In this document: piece by piece, positions 34,996 to 45,518 of the stretch
How the letters are laid out: every line of letters starts with the position of its first letter
Position numbering within the stretch: the stretch's first letter is position 1
Origin: Kordiimonas laminariae
GTDB taxonomy: Bacteria > Pseudomonadota > Alphaproteobacteria > Sphingomonadales > Kordiimonadaceae
Assembly (NCBI RefSeq): GCF_023008165.1
Contig: NZ_JAKQZA010000004.1
Coordinates: forward strand, 186,001 to 250,000
Direction: 5' to 3'
DNA: 64,000 bases
The notes under the pieces: generated by a model
Databases searched by the model: none
Seen by the model: only the letters and a program-made list of their open reading frames with translations
What the model was told of the DNA's origin: nothing
Position numbers and translations under genes: made by a program

Positions 34996-35119
34996 GCACA
35001 AATCTCAACTGAGGGACAAGGATTACATCAATTCTAACGGCCACAGAGCCGGATACAGGTTTATTATGCTGATAGGCCAGCTGTAAAGGGCTGGCAATGC
35101 CTTTGTAGGAAGTTTGCAC

Positions 35120-36916
35120 ATGAGCGAATATCGCGCACCACTTGAAGAAATCACTTTTGCTCTGGAAACTGCTGGTGGAATGGCTGACTGGACAAGCCTT
35201 CCTGGCTGTGAAGAAGCGGGGCCTGAACTAGCCTCTGCAGTTCTTGAGGAAGCAGGAAAACTGGCATCAGAAGTTATCTCGCCCACAAACAAGGTCGGTG
35301 ATCTTGAAGGTGCTGTTCTGCAGGATGATGGTACAGTAAAAACACCAGATGTCTTCAAACCAATGCAACAGTCATTTGTTGAAGGTGGATGGCCGACACT
35401 TGCTGCAAATCCTGCATTTGGTGGGCAGGGGCTTCCGAATGCTCTCGCTATTGCTGTTACTGAAATGATGACATCTGCAAACATGGCCTATAGCCTTCAG
35501 CAGATGCTGACGAGCGGTGCGATTGAAGCCATTGAAGCACATGCCACTGCTGAACAGTGTGAAAAATACCTTCCCAAAATGGTGTCTGGCGAATGGACGG
35601 GTGCCATGAACCTTACTGAACCAAGTGCAGGTTCTGATGTAGGGGCTCTAAGAAGTAAGGCAGAGCGCCTGCCTGATGGCTCATATAAAGTTAAAGGCCA
35701 GAAAATTTTCATTACATGGGGTGATCATGATCTAGCAGAAAACGTGATCCATCTCGTGCTCGCACGGTTACCGGATTCGCCTGCTGGCACTAAAGGCATT
35801 TCTATGTTCCTTGTACCTAAATTCCATGTAAATGACGACGGTAGCCTTGGCGAACGTAATGATGTGAAGGTTGCAAGTCTTGAGCATAAGCTCGGCATCC
35901 ATGCAAGCCCAACATGTGTGATGGCTTTTGGCGAAGAAGATAATTGTATCGGCTATCTGGTTGGTGAAGAAAATCAAGGCATGCGCAATATGTTCACCAT
36001 GATGAACCATGCGCGTATTCAGGTTGGCCTTGAAGGTGTTGCTATTTCAGAGCGCGCTTATCAGCAAGCAGTTTGGTATGCGAACGACCGTGTTCAGTCA
36101 GCAGCGATTGGATCACCCTCTCGCGAGCCGGTCACTATTATCCACCATCCGGATGTTCGCCGTATGCTGATGACTATGCGCGCGCAAACGGAAGCATGCC
36201 GAGCTATTGTTTACCGAAATGTTTGGGCGCTGGACCGTGCTCATAAAGCGGAAAGTGAAGAGGAACGCCGCCGAGGTGCTGCTGAAGCGGATTTGCTCAC
36301 GCCAATTTCCAAAAGTTACTCCACAGATATTGGTGTTGAAATGTCGTCTCTTGGTGTGCAGGTGCATGGCGGCATGGGCTTTGTTGAAGAAACGGGTGCT
36401 GCACAGCATTATCGGGATAGCCGGATTGCGCCAATTTATGAAGGTACCAACGGTATTCAAGCGCTTGACCTGGTTGGCCGTAAATTGCGCGCTGATGGTG
36501 GTGTGCACTGGCAGGGTCTGATTGCTGAAATGGAAGCATTTATCAGCGCCCTTGGTGGGAAAATGGCAGGCAGTAAAGCTGGCCTTGCTGCTGGTGTGGC
36601 AGCGCTTAAGGCTGCGGCTGATGTGCTTGTTGCAAACGGGAATGAAGGCATGGTTGAAACAGCTGCAGCTGCAACACCATATTTGCGCTTGTTTGGCACT
36701 GTCCTTGGCGGTTATATGCTCACTAAACAGGCTGTTGAAGCAGAGCGCAGGTTGGATGCCGGGGAAGGTAATCCCCAATTCCTGAATGCGAAGATGACAA
36801 CAGCGACATTTTTTGTTGAGCAGTTAGTGCCGCAAGCGGTGGCGCTGCTGGAGAATGTGAAAGCGGGTTCTGCATCCATGATGGCAATGGATAACGAAGC
36901 ATTCGTCCGTAACTAA
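35120..36916 (+). CDS. Long acyl-CoA dehydrogenase with extra C-terminal domain
   Basis: 598 residues, about 200 more than a standard member. The core has N-L-T-E-P-S-A-G-S-D-V-G-A-L (FAD/substrate loop) and the catalytic glutamate region I-Y-E-G-T-N-G-I-Q-A-L-D-L (about 445-457). The last ~120 residues are the helical C-terminal extension found in this long class. It oxidises acyl-CoA to enoyl-CoA with FAD and an electron-transfer flavoprotein. ATG 35120 has AGGAAG seven bases upstream. The MBL hydrolase gene follows by 28 bp. Confidence 0.92.
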   Translation: MSEYRAPLEEITFALETAGGMADWTSLPGCEEAGPELASAVLEEAGKLASEVISPTNKVGDLEGAVLQDDGTVKTPDVFKPMQQSFVEGGWPTLAANPAFGGQGLPNALAIAVTEMMTSANMAYSLQQMLTSGAIEAIEAHATAEQCEKYLPKMVSGEWTGAMNLTEPSAGSDVGALRSKAERLPDGSYKVKGQKIFITWGDHDLAENVIHLVLARLPDSPAGTKGISMFLVPKFHVNDDGSLGERNDVKVASLEHKLGIHASPTCVMAFGEEDNCIGYLVGEENQGMRNMFTMMNHARIQVGLEGVAISERAYQQAVWYANDRVQSAAIGSPSREPVTIIHHPDVRRMLMTMRAQTEACRAIVYRNVWALDRAHKAESEEERRRGAAEADLLTPISKSYSTDIGVEMSSLGVQVHGGMGFVEETGAAQHYRDSRIAPIYEGTNGIQALDLVGRKLRADGGVHWQGLIAEMEAFISALGGKMAGSKAGLAAGVAALKAAADVLVANGNEGMVETAAAATPYLRLFGTVLGGYMLTKQAVEAERRLDAGEGNPQFLNAKMTTATFFVEQLVPQAVALLENVKAGSASMMAMDNEAFVRN

Positions 36917-36944
36917 TATTCTAAAATACCGAGGGCCAAGATAT

Positions 36945-38144
36945 ATGACCGAACAGGATAATCTGGAGAAACCAGAAGCCAAGGCGCAACAGGTTGCGGA
37001 CCATAGAACCGCACCACAAACATGGTCGCGTGGTGATGAAAATCTGGATTACCCTTTTGGCGAAGATGTACCTGATGCTGAGAATACCTTTGAAATAGCA
37101 AAAGGCGTGCACTGGGCGCGAATACCGCTTCCTTGGTCGCTTGACCATATCAACGTTTATTTGTTCGATGAAGGTGATGGCTGGACTGTTGTAGATACCG
37201 GCTCACGCGGTGATCGAGGCAGGGAAGCTTGGGAGCAGCTTGAAAACGGGTTGATGGGCGGCAGGCCAATCAAACGTATCATTGCTACCCACCTGCATCC
37301 TGATCATTTGGGGCTGGCAGGCTGGCTTGTTGAACGTCACGGCGCTGAATTCTGTATTACGCAAACTGAATATCTGATGGCACAACATCTGTGGATGAGT
37401 GCAAGCAGTGATTTTCCAGACGAAGAAATAGATTTCTTCTTTAAGGCTGGTGTGAACCCCGATCTTGAACAAATGATCCGCTCCGCGGGTTTCGGGAATT
37501 TTAAAAAAGGTGTTCACAAACTACCATACCAGTACACACGTCTTGAAGATGGCAGTGAAATCACCATTGGTGGCAGGCGGTGGCGTGTGCTCGTTGGAAG
37601 AGGGCACTCGCCGGAGCATGCCTGCCTTCTCTGTATCGATGAACCGTTGATGATCTCTGGTGATCAAATTTTGCCGCAGATTACCTCTAATGTTTCCGTT
37701 TACGCTCGTGAGCCTATGGCAAACCCTCTCGGACACTGGATCGCCAGCCTTGAACGAATGAAGCAAATCAAGGCTGACCCTCTGGTAATGCCGTCCCACG
37801 GCCCTGTGTTCAGGAACCTGCATAACCGGCTTGATACACTAGTGAACAGCCATATTGGTAAGCTTGAAAAACTGTACGAATGGTGCGCTGAAAGCCGAAG
37901 CCCGGTAGATACATTCCCAGCACTTTTTAAACGCAAAATCACTGGGTTTGATTTCTTTATGGCGCTGGGCGAAGCGATTGCGCATTTGCATCTGCTTGAG
38001 GCCTTGGGCCTGCTTGAGCGTGACTTTGATGGTAGTGTTTATAGCTTTAAGGCGTCGGGAAACATGGAAGTGACAGATATTGTTGCTGCAACTCTACAGC
38101 TTCCCGGTATGGCACTTAGAAAAATTGAAGAAGCTCTCTCTTAA
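36945..38144 (+). CDS. MBL-fold metallo-hydrolase
   Basis: 399 residues. Metal ligands lie in T-H-L-H-P-D-H-L-G (H-x-H-x-D-H), G-H-S-P-E-H, S-G-D and P-S-H-G, the full set for two metals. A helical/winged C-terminal domain of about 100 residues follows, as in LACTB2-type members that act on thioesters or nucleic acids. The position after a long acyl-CoA dehydrogenase suggests a thioesterase-like role; not proven. Confidence 0.85.
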   Translation: MTEQDNLEKPEAKAQQVADHRTAPQTWSRGDENLDYPFGEDVPDAENTFEIAKGVHWARIPLPWSLDHINVYLFDEGDGWTVVDTGSRGDRGREAWEQLENGLMGGRPIKRIIATHLHPDHLGLAGWLVERHGAEFCITQTEYLMAQHLWMSASSDFPDEEIDFFFKAGVNPDLEQMIRSAGFGNFKKGVHKLPYQYTRLEDGSEITIGGRRWRVLVGRGHSPEHACLLCIDEPLMISGDQILPQITSNVSVYAREPMANPLGHWIASLERMKQIKADPLVMPSHGPVFRNLHNRLDTLVNSHIGKLEKLYEWCAESRSPVDTFPALFKRKITGFDFFMALGEAIAHLHLLEALGLLERDFDGSVYSFKASGNMEVTDIVAATLQLPGMALRKIEEALS

Positions 38145-38233
38145 TAGCTCCGAAACTGCTTTACTGCATGTGGTGAACAGTCCTATATAGGCATCTGAAT
38201 ATATGGGCCTTTCATAACTATTAGGGGATATAG

Positions 38234-38491
38234 ATGAGCGACGTGCAAATCGGCGGAAAAGCTATTGCAGATCTTTCTTTTGAAGAAGCAATGGGCGCGC
38301 TGGAGCAAGTGGTGGCAAAACTGGAATCAGGGAATGCACCGCTGGAGCAATCTATTGACCTTTATACACAAGGCACACAGTTGAAAGCGCACTGCGAAGC
38401 AAAGCTCAAGGATGCGCAGGCAAAAATCGAGAAAATCACTCTGGATGAAAATGGCACCGCCGCTGGCACACAGCCATTTGATGTGGAATAG
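38234..38491 (+). CDS. xseB: Exodeoxyribonuclease VII small subunit
   Basis: 85 residues with the family core F-E-E-A-M-x-x-L-E-x-V-V-x-x-L-E-x-G...L-E-x-S-I-x-L-Y. It coats the large subunit XseA (not in this window) of the nuclease that trims single-stranded DNA. The start has AGGGGA upstream. It opens the block xseB-ispA-dxs-tlyA, a frequent order in alphaproteobacteria. Upstream, 38182-38191 is a 10-bp palindrome (CCTATATAGG) in the probable promoter zone. Confidence 0.93.
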   Translation: MSDVQIGGKAIADLSFEEAMGALEQVVAKLESGNAPLEQSIDLYTQGTQLKAHCEAKLKDAQAKIEKITLDENGTAAGTQPFDVE

Positions 38492-38500
38492 GCCAAATCC

Positions 38501-39391
38501 GTGGAAGCAGCATTAAAGCAGGCACTTTCGGCAACTTCCGTTGCTGTTGAGAAAGTTCTGGACCCTATTCTGAGGGTACCGGATGGTCCTGAGGCAAAAG
38601 TATATGAGGCGATGCGACACGCTGTGTTTAACGGCGGTAAACGGCTTCGCCCGTTATTGGTTCTGGCGAGCGCTGAACTGTTTGGAGTTGAACGTTCCTG
38701 TGCGCTCCGCGTAGCGGCAGCTATTGAATGTGTTCACTGTTATTCGCTTGTGCATGATGATCTGCCTGCTATGGACGATGATGACTTGCGCCGCGGCAAG
38801 CCAACTGTTCATGTCGCGTTTGATGAAGCGACAGCTATTCTTGCGGGTGATGCACTTCTTACTATTGCTTTTGAAATTCTTTCTGATGAGAAAACTCATC
38901 CAGATCCACGTGTCCGCGTAGAACTTGTTAAAGCACTTTCAAAAGCTGCTGGAGCGGCGGGTATGGTTGGTGGCCAGATGATTGATCTATCCGCGGAAGA
39001 TCATGATCTTTCCGAGCATGATGTGTTCCGCTTGCAGAATATGAAAACTGGCGCGCTGATTAGTTTTGCATCTGAGGCAGGAGCCATTATGGCGCGCGCC
39101 AGCAAACAAGCGCACGCCAGCCTACAGGGTTATGCCCGTGATGTGGGACTAGCGTTTCAGATTGCTGATGACCTTCTCGATGTGGAAGGTACAGAAGAAG
39201 AGGTTGGCAAGGCTGTTGGCAAAGATGAGGGGGCAGGGAAGGCAACTCTTGTGGGCATTCTGGGTATTGAACGCGCACGCCAGCAAGCCCAGATATTAGC
39301 AGATCAGGCTATTGATCATTTATCGGATTTCGACGATAAAGCCCTGCTTTTGCGTGCTGTGGCGCATTTTGCTATAAATCGTCGCACTTGA
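38501..39391 (+). CDS. ispA: Polyprenyl synthetase, farnesyl diphosphate synthase
   Basis: 296 residues with the first aspartate motif D-D-L-P-A-M-D-D-D-D (about 87-96) and the second D-D-L-L-D (about 224-228), plus G-G-K-R-L-R-P near the N-terminus. It condenses IPP and DMAPP to C15 diphosphate for isoprenoid lipids and quinones. The start is GTG, nine bases after xseB. It is next to dxs, first enzyme of the precursor pathway. Confidence 0.92.
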   Translation: MEAALKQALSATSVAVEKVLDPILRVPDGPEAKVYEAMRHAVFNGGKRLRPLLVLASAELFGVERSCALRVAAAIECVHCYSLVHDDLPAMDDDDLRRGKPTVHVAFDEATAILAGDALLTIAFEILSDEKTHPDPRVRVELVKALSKAAGAAGMVGGQMIDLSAEDHDLSEHDVFRLQNMKTGALISFASEAGAIMARASKQAHASLQGYARDVGLAFQIADDLLDVEGTEEEVGKAVGKDEGAGKATLVGILGIERARQQAQILADQAIDHLSDFDDKALLLRAVAHFAINRRT

Positions 39392-39464
39392 TAGGCCCTA
39401 AGCAAAAGTAGTAATAATAAATATAAGCAGAGACGAAAAGATCGCTGCAATGAAGGATTGAAAG

Positions 39465-41399
39465 TTGAGCGTACGCCCCGATACACCTTTGCTGGATAAG
39501 GTTCCAACACCCGAAGAGCTTAGAAAACTGCCGAAAGAACAGCTACAGGAATTAGCTGATGAACTTCGTGCGGAGATGATTAGCGCTGTTTCAACGACTG
39601 GAGGCCATTTTGGGGCAGGCCTTGGTGTTGTTGAACTTACAGTAGCACTGCATTATGTGTTTAACACGCCGGAGGATCGTTTGATCTGGGATGTAGGTCA
39701 TCAGGCCTATCCGCATAAAATTCTTACTGGTCGCCGCGATAAAATTCGCACCATTCGCCAGCCAGAAGGCCTTTCGCCTTTTACCAAGCGTGGTGAAAGC
39801 GATTACGATCCGTTCGGCGCAGGGCATTCATCAACGTCTATTAGTGCCGCACTTGGTATGGCTGTTGCCAACAAAATGGCTGACAAACCAGGTAAGGCTA
39901 TCGCAGTTATTGGTGATGGTTCCATGAGTGCCGGTATGGCGTATGAAGCCATGAACAATGCCAAACAGGCTGGCAATCAGCTTGTTGTTATCTTGAATGA
40001 TAATGATATGTCGATCGCCCCCGCTGTTGGTGGCTTGAGTGCATATCTCGCTAAAATCATCAGCTCCAAACCATTTATGGAAATGCGCGACTGGGGCAAG
40101 AAGATGATTGAGCTTCTACCACGCCCACTTGCTGATCGTGCCCGTCAGGCGGAGGAATATGCCCGCGGAATGGCAACAGGCGGTGGTACGCTGTTTGATG
40201 AACTTGGTTTCTATTATGTTGGCCCGATTGATGGCCACAATATGGATCACCTTTTGCCTGTGCTTGAGAATGTTCGCGATGCCATTGATGGTCCGATCCT
40301 TGTGCACGTGGTAACGGAAAAAGGTAAAGGCCATCCGTTTACTGAGCCTAATGTTGAAAAATACCATGCGGTGCCACAGTTTGATGTGGTGACAAAAGAG
40401 CGTAAGAAATCAACACCAAAAGCGCCAACTTACACCAATATCTTTGCTGAAGAACTTATCCATCAGGCTGGTAAGGATGATAAGATCGTAGCGATCACTG
40501 CTGCGATGCCATCTGGTACGGGGCTTGATAAATTTGAAAAAGCTTATCCAGACCGCATGTTCGATGTAGGCATTGCCGAGCAGCACGCTGTTACATTCGC
40601 GGCGGGTTTGGCAGCAGAAGGCTATAAGCCATTTGCAACTATTTATTCCACGTTCCTGCAGCGTGCCTATGACCAAGTAGTGCATGATGTAGCGGTACAA
40701 AAACTTCCTGTGCGCTTTGCTATTGACCGCGCTGGTCTCGTGGGTGCTGACGGCCCAACACACGCGGGCTCTTTTGATGTAACGTATCTTGCAAGCTTAC
40801 CGCATATGGTGGTGATGGCAGCTGCTGATGAAGCTGAACTTAAGCATATGATTGCGACAGCAGCATCGATTGACGATCGTCCTTCTGCGGTACGTTACCC
40901 GCGCGGTGAAGGCCTCGGTGTTGAAGTTCCAGCGGAAGGTACTGTTCTCGAAATTGGTAAAGGCCGTATTGTTAAAAAAGGTACATTTGTTGCGATTGTT
41001 TCTCTTGGTGCACGCCTTGGCGAAGCATTAAAAGCTGCGGAAGACCTGGAAAGCCGAGGGCTTTCCACAACAGTGGCTGATGCTCGCTTCGCGAAGCCTG
41101 TTGATGAACAAATGCTGCGTGATTTGGCTGCAAGCCATGATCTGCTTCTAACAGTGGAAGAAGGTTCCATCGGCGGCTTCGGTGCACACGTGATGGATTT
41201 CCTTGCGGGTGAGGGCATCCTTGATGGGCACCTTAAGGTACGTGCGCTTAAGCTTCCAGATGCGTTCCAGGATCACGGTAAGCCAGATGACATGTATGAA
41301 GAAGCAGGCCTGAATGCTTCCGGTATTGTTGAAGCTGTTCTTAAGGCGCTTGGCCGTAATGATGTTGGGCGGTCTAAAACAGCAGCTGGCGCTGAATAA
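39465..41399 (+). CDS. dxs: 1-deoxy-D-xylulose-5-phosphate synthase
   Basis: 644 residues, normal for Dxs. It has [10 protein letters not shown], the thiamine diphosphate motif [16 protein letters not shown], and the transketolase-type [11 protein letters not shown]. It condenses pyruvate and glyceraldehyde-3-phosphate at the head of the MEP pathway. The start is TTG with AAGGA upstream. Coupled with ispA and tlyA in one direction. Confidence 0.95.
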   Translation: MSVRPDTPLLDKVPTPEELRKLPKEQLQELADELRAEMISAVSTTGGHFGAGLGVVELTVALHYVFNTPEDRLIWDVGHQAYPHKILTGRRDKIRTIRQPEGLSPFTKRGESDYDPFGAGHSSTSISAALGMAVANKMADKPGKAIAVIGDGSMSAGMAYEAMNNAKQAGNQLVVILNDNDMSIAPAVGGLSAYLAKIISSKPFMEMRDWGKKMIELLPRPLADRARQAEEYARGMATGGGTLFDELGFYYVGPIDGHNMDHLLPVLENVRDAIDGPILVHVVTEKGKGHPFTEPNVEKYHAVPQFDVVTKERKKSTPKAPTYTNIFAEELIHQAGKDDKIVAITAAMPSGTGLDKFEKAYPDRMFDVGIAEQHAVTFAAGLAAEGYKPFATIYSTFLQRAYDQVVHDVAVQKLPVRFAIDRAGLVGADGPTHAGSFDVTYLASLPHMVVMAAADEAELKHMIATAASIDDRPSAVRYPRGEGLGVEVPAEGTVLEIGKGRIVKKGTFVAIVSLGARLGEALKAAEDLESRGLSTTVADARFAKPVDEQMLRDLAASHDLLLTVEEGSIGGFGAHVMDFLAGEGILDGHLKVRALKLPDAFQDHGKPDDMYEEAGLNASGIVEAVLKALGRNDVGRSKTAAGAE

Positions 41400-41413
41400 C
41401 TGAAAGATACACC

Positions 41414-42160
41414 ATGAGCGGAAAGACCCGTGCAGATGTAGCGCTCGTTGATCGCGGGCTTGTTGAATCGCGAGCCAAGGCGCAGGCGCTGATTATGGCG
41501 GGCGTTGTTTTCTCCGGCGAGATAAAAATCCTAAAAGCGGGCCAGCAAATCAAGGAAGGCCAAGCTCTTGAGGTGCGCGGAAAAGACCATGACTGGGTAA
41601 GCCGTGGTGGGCTTAAGCTTGAAAAAGGCCTTAAAGAATTTATTGTCGAACCAAGGGGTTACACAGTTATTGATGTAGGTTCTTCCACTGGCGGTTTTAC
41701 AGATGTTTCGCTTCAGAATGGTGCAGAGAAAGTGTTCGCCGTTGATGTAGGCCACGGCCAGCTTGCCTGGAAACTACGAAATGATGACCGGGTTGTGGTG
41801 CTTGAACGCACAAATGCTCGCTATTTGACAGAGGAAGAAATCACCGAACCAGTTGATATGGTGGTGTGTGACGCCAGTTTTATTTCCCTTCGTACGGTGC
41901 TTCCAGCAGCCATGGGTTTTGTGAAACCGGGTGGTAAGCTGATTGCTCTTATTAAACCACAATTTGAAGTGGGCAAAGAGAATGTAGGCAAGGGCGGCGT
42001 GGTACGCGACCCGGCCCTTCACCAGATGGTATGTGATGAAACCCGCGATTGGCTTGATGGCCTTGAAGACTGGAACGCAGTCGGGATAACTGAAAGTCCC
42101 ATCAAAGGACCTGAAGGTAATATTGAATTCCTGATTTATGGTGAGAAAATCGGTGGCTGA
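41414..42160 (+). CDS. tlyA: TlyA-type rRNA 2'-O-methyltransferase
   Basis: 248 residues: an N-terminal S4 RNA-binding domain (about 5-65) and an FtsJ-like SAM domain with D-V-G-S-S-T-G-G-F-T-D and K-P-Q-F-E. Family members methylate ribose of 16S or 23S rRNA (also annotated as hemolysin A). Its end overlaps the next gene, also an RNA methyltransferase. Confidence 0.9.
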   Translation: MSGKTRADVALVDRGLVESRAKAQALIMAGVVFSGEIKILKAGQQIKEGQALEVRGKDHDWVSRGGLKLEKGLKEFIVEPRGYTVIDVGSSTGGFTDVSLQNGAEKVFAVDVGHGQLAWKLRNDDRVVVLERTNARYLTEEEITEPVDMVVCDASFISLRTVLPAAMGFVKPGGKLIALIKPQFEVGKENVGKGGVVRDPALHQMVCDETRDWLDGLEDWNAVGITESPIKGPEGNIEFLIYGEKIGG

Positions 42161-43418
42161 TACACTTTCCATTGAAATTACATCTCTTGGTGCTCAGGGG
42201 GACGGTGTAGGCAGTAGCGGTGACGTGCCTGTTTATGTAGCAAACACCGTACCGGGTGATAAAGTCACTGCTGAAGTTCAAGAAACCAAGCGGAACGGCA
42301 TTTACGCGGAGTTGGTGTCGATTAATGAGCCAAGCGTGCACCGTGTGGAGCCTGTTTGTAGCCACTTTGGCAAGTGTGGCGGATGCCAGCTTCAGTATCT
42401 GGAAAGCGATTTTTATAAAAACTGGGTGAAAGAACGCGCTGTTATGGCGCTCGCACATCACGGTTTTGGCGGATCATTAGTGCGTGACCCGGTTATTACG
42501 CCGGAAGGTAGCCGCAGACGCGTGGCGCTAAAGGCGCTTAAGCTTGGCAACAGTACTGTTCTCGGCTTTAACGCACATAAAAGCCACCAGATCATTGATC
42601 TTAAAGAATGTTTTGTTGCTCGACGTGAAATTACCAGCCTTCTGAAACCGCTTCGTAGCGTGCTCAATACAGTGCTTAAAGTGCGTAATCAGGCAGAAGT
42701 TCATTTAACTCAAACGGCTACTGGCATTGATATGCTTGTTGATGCGCCTATTGAGCTTGATCTGGCCGCGCGTGAAGCGCTTGTAGATTTCGCGAATGAA
42801 CATGATTTAGCAGCGATCCACTGGCGTGATCAGGGCTTTCTTGATCCTGTGATCATCCGCCGCAATCCTGTAATGGATATGGCGGGCGCTATGGTAGGAC
42901 TTAATCCTGCATCTTTCATTCAGGCGAGTGACGAGGGGGAAAATGCACTTGTCGCTGCAGTTGTTGAAGCATGCGAAGGATATGGCCGTGTGGCTGATCT
43001 TTTCTGCGGAATGGGCACTTTCACATTCCCTCTCGCCAAAGATCATCAGGTGTTAGCGGTTGAAGGCGCGAAGCAGCCGCTGGACAGCTTGCAGGCAGGT
43101 GCTAATTTTGCGACAGGCTTTAAGCAGATTATTGCCAAGCACAGAGATTTGTTCCGTAGGCCAATGACAGGTAAAGAACTCGCAGGGTTTGAAGCTGTTG
43201 TGTTCGATCCGCCAAGAGCTGGTGCAAAAGAACAAGCGCAGGAACTAGCAAACTCGGATGTGAAACGAATTGTAGCGGTTTCTTGCAACCCCAACACCTT
43301 TAGCCGTGATGCACGTTTTCTTGCGGATGGAGGCTATACGCTTGAATATGTGGTGCCGGTAGATCAATTTTTATGGTCACCGCATCTTGAGCTTGTTGGG
43401 GTGTTTACAAAATCCTAA
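42153..43418 (+). CDS. rlmD: 23S rRNA (uracil-5)-methyltransferase, RlmD/TrmA family
   Basis: About 421 residues: TRAM domain (about 1-55), an iron-sulfur cluster motif C-x5-C-x2-C (C-S-H-F-G-K-C-G-G-C) with a fourth cysteine in E-C-F-V, and a SAM methyltransferase domain with the catalytic S-C-N-P-N-T-F near the end. It methylates U at C5, probably in 23S rRNA. The start could be ATG 42138 or GTG 42153; the latter has GGTGAG seven bases upstream. The gene overlaps tlyA. The exact RNA target (RlmD, RlmC or TrmA) is not certain. Confidence 0.8.
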   Translation: MADTLSIEITSLGAQGDGVGSSGDVPVYVANTVPGDKVTAEVQETKRNGIYAELVSINEPSVHRVEPVCSHFGKCGGCQLQYLESDFYKNWVKERAVMALAHHGFGGSLVRDPVITPEGSRRRVALKALKLGNSTVLGFNAHKSHQIIDLKECFVARREITSLLKPLRSVLNTVLKVRNQAEVHLTQTATGIDMLVDAPIELDLAAREALVDFANEHDLAAIHWRDQGFLDPVIIRRNPVMDMAGAMVGLNPASFIQASDEGENALVAAVVEACEGYGRVADLFCGMGTFTFPLAKDHQVLAVEGAKQPLDSLQAGANFATGFKQIIAKHRDLFRRPMTGKELAGFEAVVFDPPRAGAKEQAQELANSDVKRIVAVSCNPNTFSRDARFLADGGYTLEYVVPVDQFLWSPHLELVGVFTKS

Positions 43419-44371
43419 TTATTCAGGCTTTCGATAAATTCCTTTGCAATACGGGCGGATTCTTCCGGGATTTCTTCCATGGGTACATGACCTACACTAT
43501 CAAAGGTAATGAGGGTACTGTTTGGCATGCGTTTATGCATTTCAATTCCGGCTTCGACTGGGATGAGCAGGTCTTTCTCCCCCCAAAGTAGAAGCGTGGG
43601 TAGGTTAATTTTTGAGACAGGCAGATCGCCACGATTTTCTCTATAGCTACCAAAACGTTTGCTGGTTGCCGCACGGTTGCCCGGCAGCCGGGCTAGTTCC
43701 CAATAACGATCAATCATTTCTTCGGTGATTTTGCTCTGGTCTACAAAACCTTTCTTCAAGCCTTCTTCCACAATGCTGCGCGGGGTGATGTTCAGTAATA
43801 TCCAGTCTGTGTACCAACGGCCAGCAAGCTCAAAAGCGAGAGGGCGATCAACTTTGCTGCCTTCAGGGGCTGAAATACCAGCGGGATCAACGAGCACTAA
43901 GGCTTTCAAGTCCTGTGGGTACATAAGTGCATACTGCAGGCTGGTGCCGCCACCCATACTACTGCCGCCGATGATGAATTTATCAATATTCATTGCGGCT
44001 TTGAATTCTCGGAGGAAATTCACAAATGCGCCGTATGTATAGCTATCAGCAGGTGTTGGGCCCGTTAGCCCGTGGCCCGGTAGATCAACAGTATAAATCA
44101 AATAGTCGCTGCTGAGAATTTCAACCCAGTCTTCCCATGCATGAAGTGATGAATTGGACCCGTGAATAAGCACAAGGGTTTCACCATTTTCATTGCCTTG
44201 CTTCCTGTAGTGCGCATAAGCGCCTGATGGGAGTTCGATAAAATCAGAAGCACCAGTTGCGTATTTGTTAACCAGTTCGTGACGGGGGATATCTGGTGTC
44301 CAGAAAATAACCACTACTGCGCCAACGATTAAAATAAGAACTGCAAAGAGATATTTAAGAACCTGCTTCAT
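43415..44371 (-). CDS. Membrane-anchored alpha/beta hydrolase
   Basis: 318 residues with an uncleaved-looking N-terminal helix (about 7-25) and an alpha/beta-hydrolase domain: oxyanion H-G-S-N-S-S, nucleophile S138 in G-G-S-S-M-G-G, acid in W-G-E-K-D and histidine in V-G-H-V-P. It is likely a lipase, esterase or haloalkane-type hydrolase facing the periplasm. It is the last gene of the minus-strand run from 48263; a 65-bp gap separates it from aroC. Its stop overlaps the rRNA methyltransferase stop by CTAA. Confidence 0.85.
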   Translation of the reverse strand: MKQVLKYLFAVLILIVGAVVVIFWTPDIPRHELVNKYATGASDFIELPSGAYAHYRKQGNENGETLVLIHGSNSSLHAWEDWVEILSSDYLIYTVDLPGHGLTGPTPADSYTYGAFVNFLREFKAAMNIDKFIIGGSSMGGGTSLQYALMYPQDLKALVLVDPAGISAPEGSKVDRPLAFELAGRWYTDWILLNITPRSIVEEGLKKGFVDQSKITEEMIDRYWELARLPGNRAATSKRFGSYRENRGDLPVSKINLPTLLLWGEKDLLIPVEAGIEMHKRMPNSTLITFDSVGHVPMEEIPEESARIAKEFIESLNN

Positions 44372-44436
44372 ACCTTCCCCCTATGAATAGAAGAAAGATT
44401 ACACAGATTTCCTAAAAGCTCAAATTTGCTAGTAGG

Positions 44437-45510
44437 CTAACCGCATTGTGCGCGGTGCAGCATCATATGATCAGCAAGAACAATAGCCATCATCGCTTCA
44501 GCAATTGGTACAGCGCGGATACCAACACATGGATCATGACGACCTTTGGTTACCACATCAATGCTTTCACCGCTGCTGCTTACGCTCTTACGCGGTGTGA
44601 GGATAGAACTGGTTGGCTTTACAGAGAAACGAGCCACAATTGGCTGGCCTGTTGAAATACCGCCAAGGATACCACCTGCGTGGTTTGCCCCAAACACTGG
44701 TTTACCGTCAGGCCCAGGGTGCATTTCATCGGCGTTTTCTTCGCCGGTGAGGCAGGCTGCGTTCATGCCTTCGCCAATTTCAACGCCTTTTGCAGCATTA
44801 ATGCTCATAAGGCCAGAAGCCAGATCAGCATCCAGCTTACTGTAAATTGGTGCACCCCAGCCAGCGGGAACACCCTCTGCAACCACTTCAACCACAGCGC
44901 CGATAGAACTGCCTGCTTTGCGAATAGCTTCCAGTTCAGTTGCCCATTCCTCGGCTGTTACAGGATCAGGACAGAAAAATGGGTTTTTCCGTACTTCATC
45001 CCAATCAAGCCGGTCGCGGTCAATTTTATGGCTACCCATTTGCACCATGCCAGCGCGGATTTTGATACCTTCGCCCAGCGCTTTTCTAGCGACAGCACCA
45101 GCTGCAACACGGGCAGCAGTCTCTCGCGCGCTTGAACGGCCACCACCACGGTAATCACGGATACCGTACTTGGTAGTGTAGGTATAATCAGCATGGCCCG
45201 GACGGTAGGTTTCAGCAATATTGCCGTAATCTTTTGAGCGCTGGTCTACATTTTCGATCATCAACTGAATTGGCGTGCCGGTGGTTTTGCCTTCAAATAC
45301 ACCGGAAAGGATTTTTACAGCGTCGGGTTCCCGGCGCTGCGTTGTATATTTGGATTGTCCTGGTTTACGTTCGTCCAGATACTTTTGGATATCGGCTTCT
45401 GAAAGGTCGAGCATTGGTGGCACGCCATCAACGGTGCAGCCAAGGGCAGGGCCGTGGCTTTCGCCCCAAGTGGTGAAGCGGAATAGTTTCCCAAAAGTAT
45501 TGAACGACAT
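44437..45510 (-). CDS. aroC: Chorismate synthase
   Basis: 357 residues with the three family signatures: [10 protein letters not shown] near residue 16, R-P-G-H-A-D-Y-T-Y...[12 protein letters not shown] about 105-135, and R-x-D-P-C near the end in the form R-H-D-P-C-V. With reduced FMN it converts EPSP to chorismate, the branch point for aromatic amino acids. It follows fabI by 8 bp. Confidence 0.96.
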   Translation of the reverse strand: MSFNTFGKLFRFTTWGESHGPALGCTVDGVPPMLDLSEADIQKYLDERKPGQSKYTTQRREPDAVKILSGVFEGKTTGTPIQLMIENVDQRSKDYGNIAETYRPGHADYTYTTKYGIRDYRGGGRSSARETAARVAAGAVARKALGEGIKIRAGMVQMGSHKIDRDRLDWDEVRKNPFFCPDPVTAEEWATELEAIRKAGSSIGAVVEVVAEGVPAGWGAPIYSKLDADLASGLMSINAAKGVEIGEGMNAACLTGEENADEMHPGPDGKPVFGANHAGGILGGISTGQPIVARFSVKPTSSILTPRKSVSSSGESIDVVTKGRHDPCVGIRAVPIAEAMMAIVLADHMMLHRAQCG

Positions 45511-45518
45511 AAAACTAC

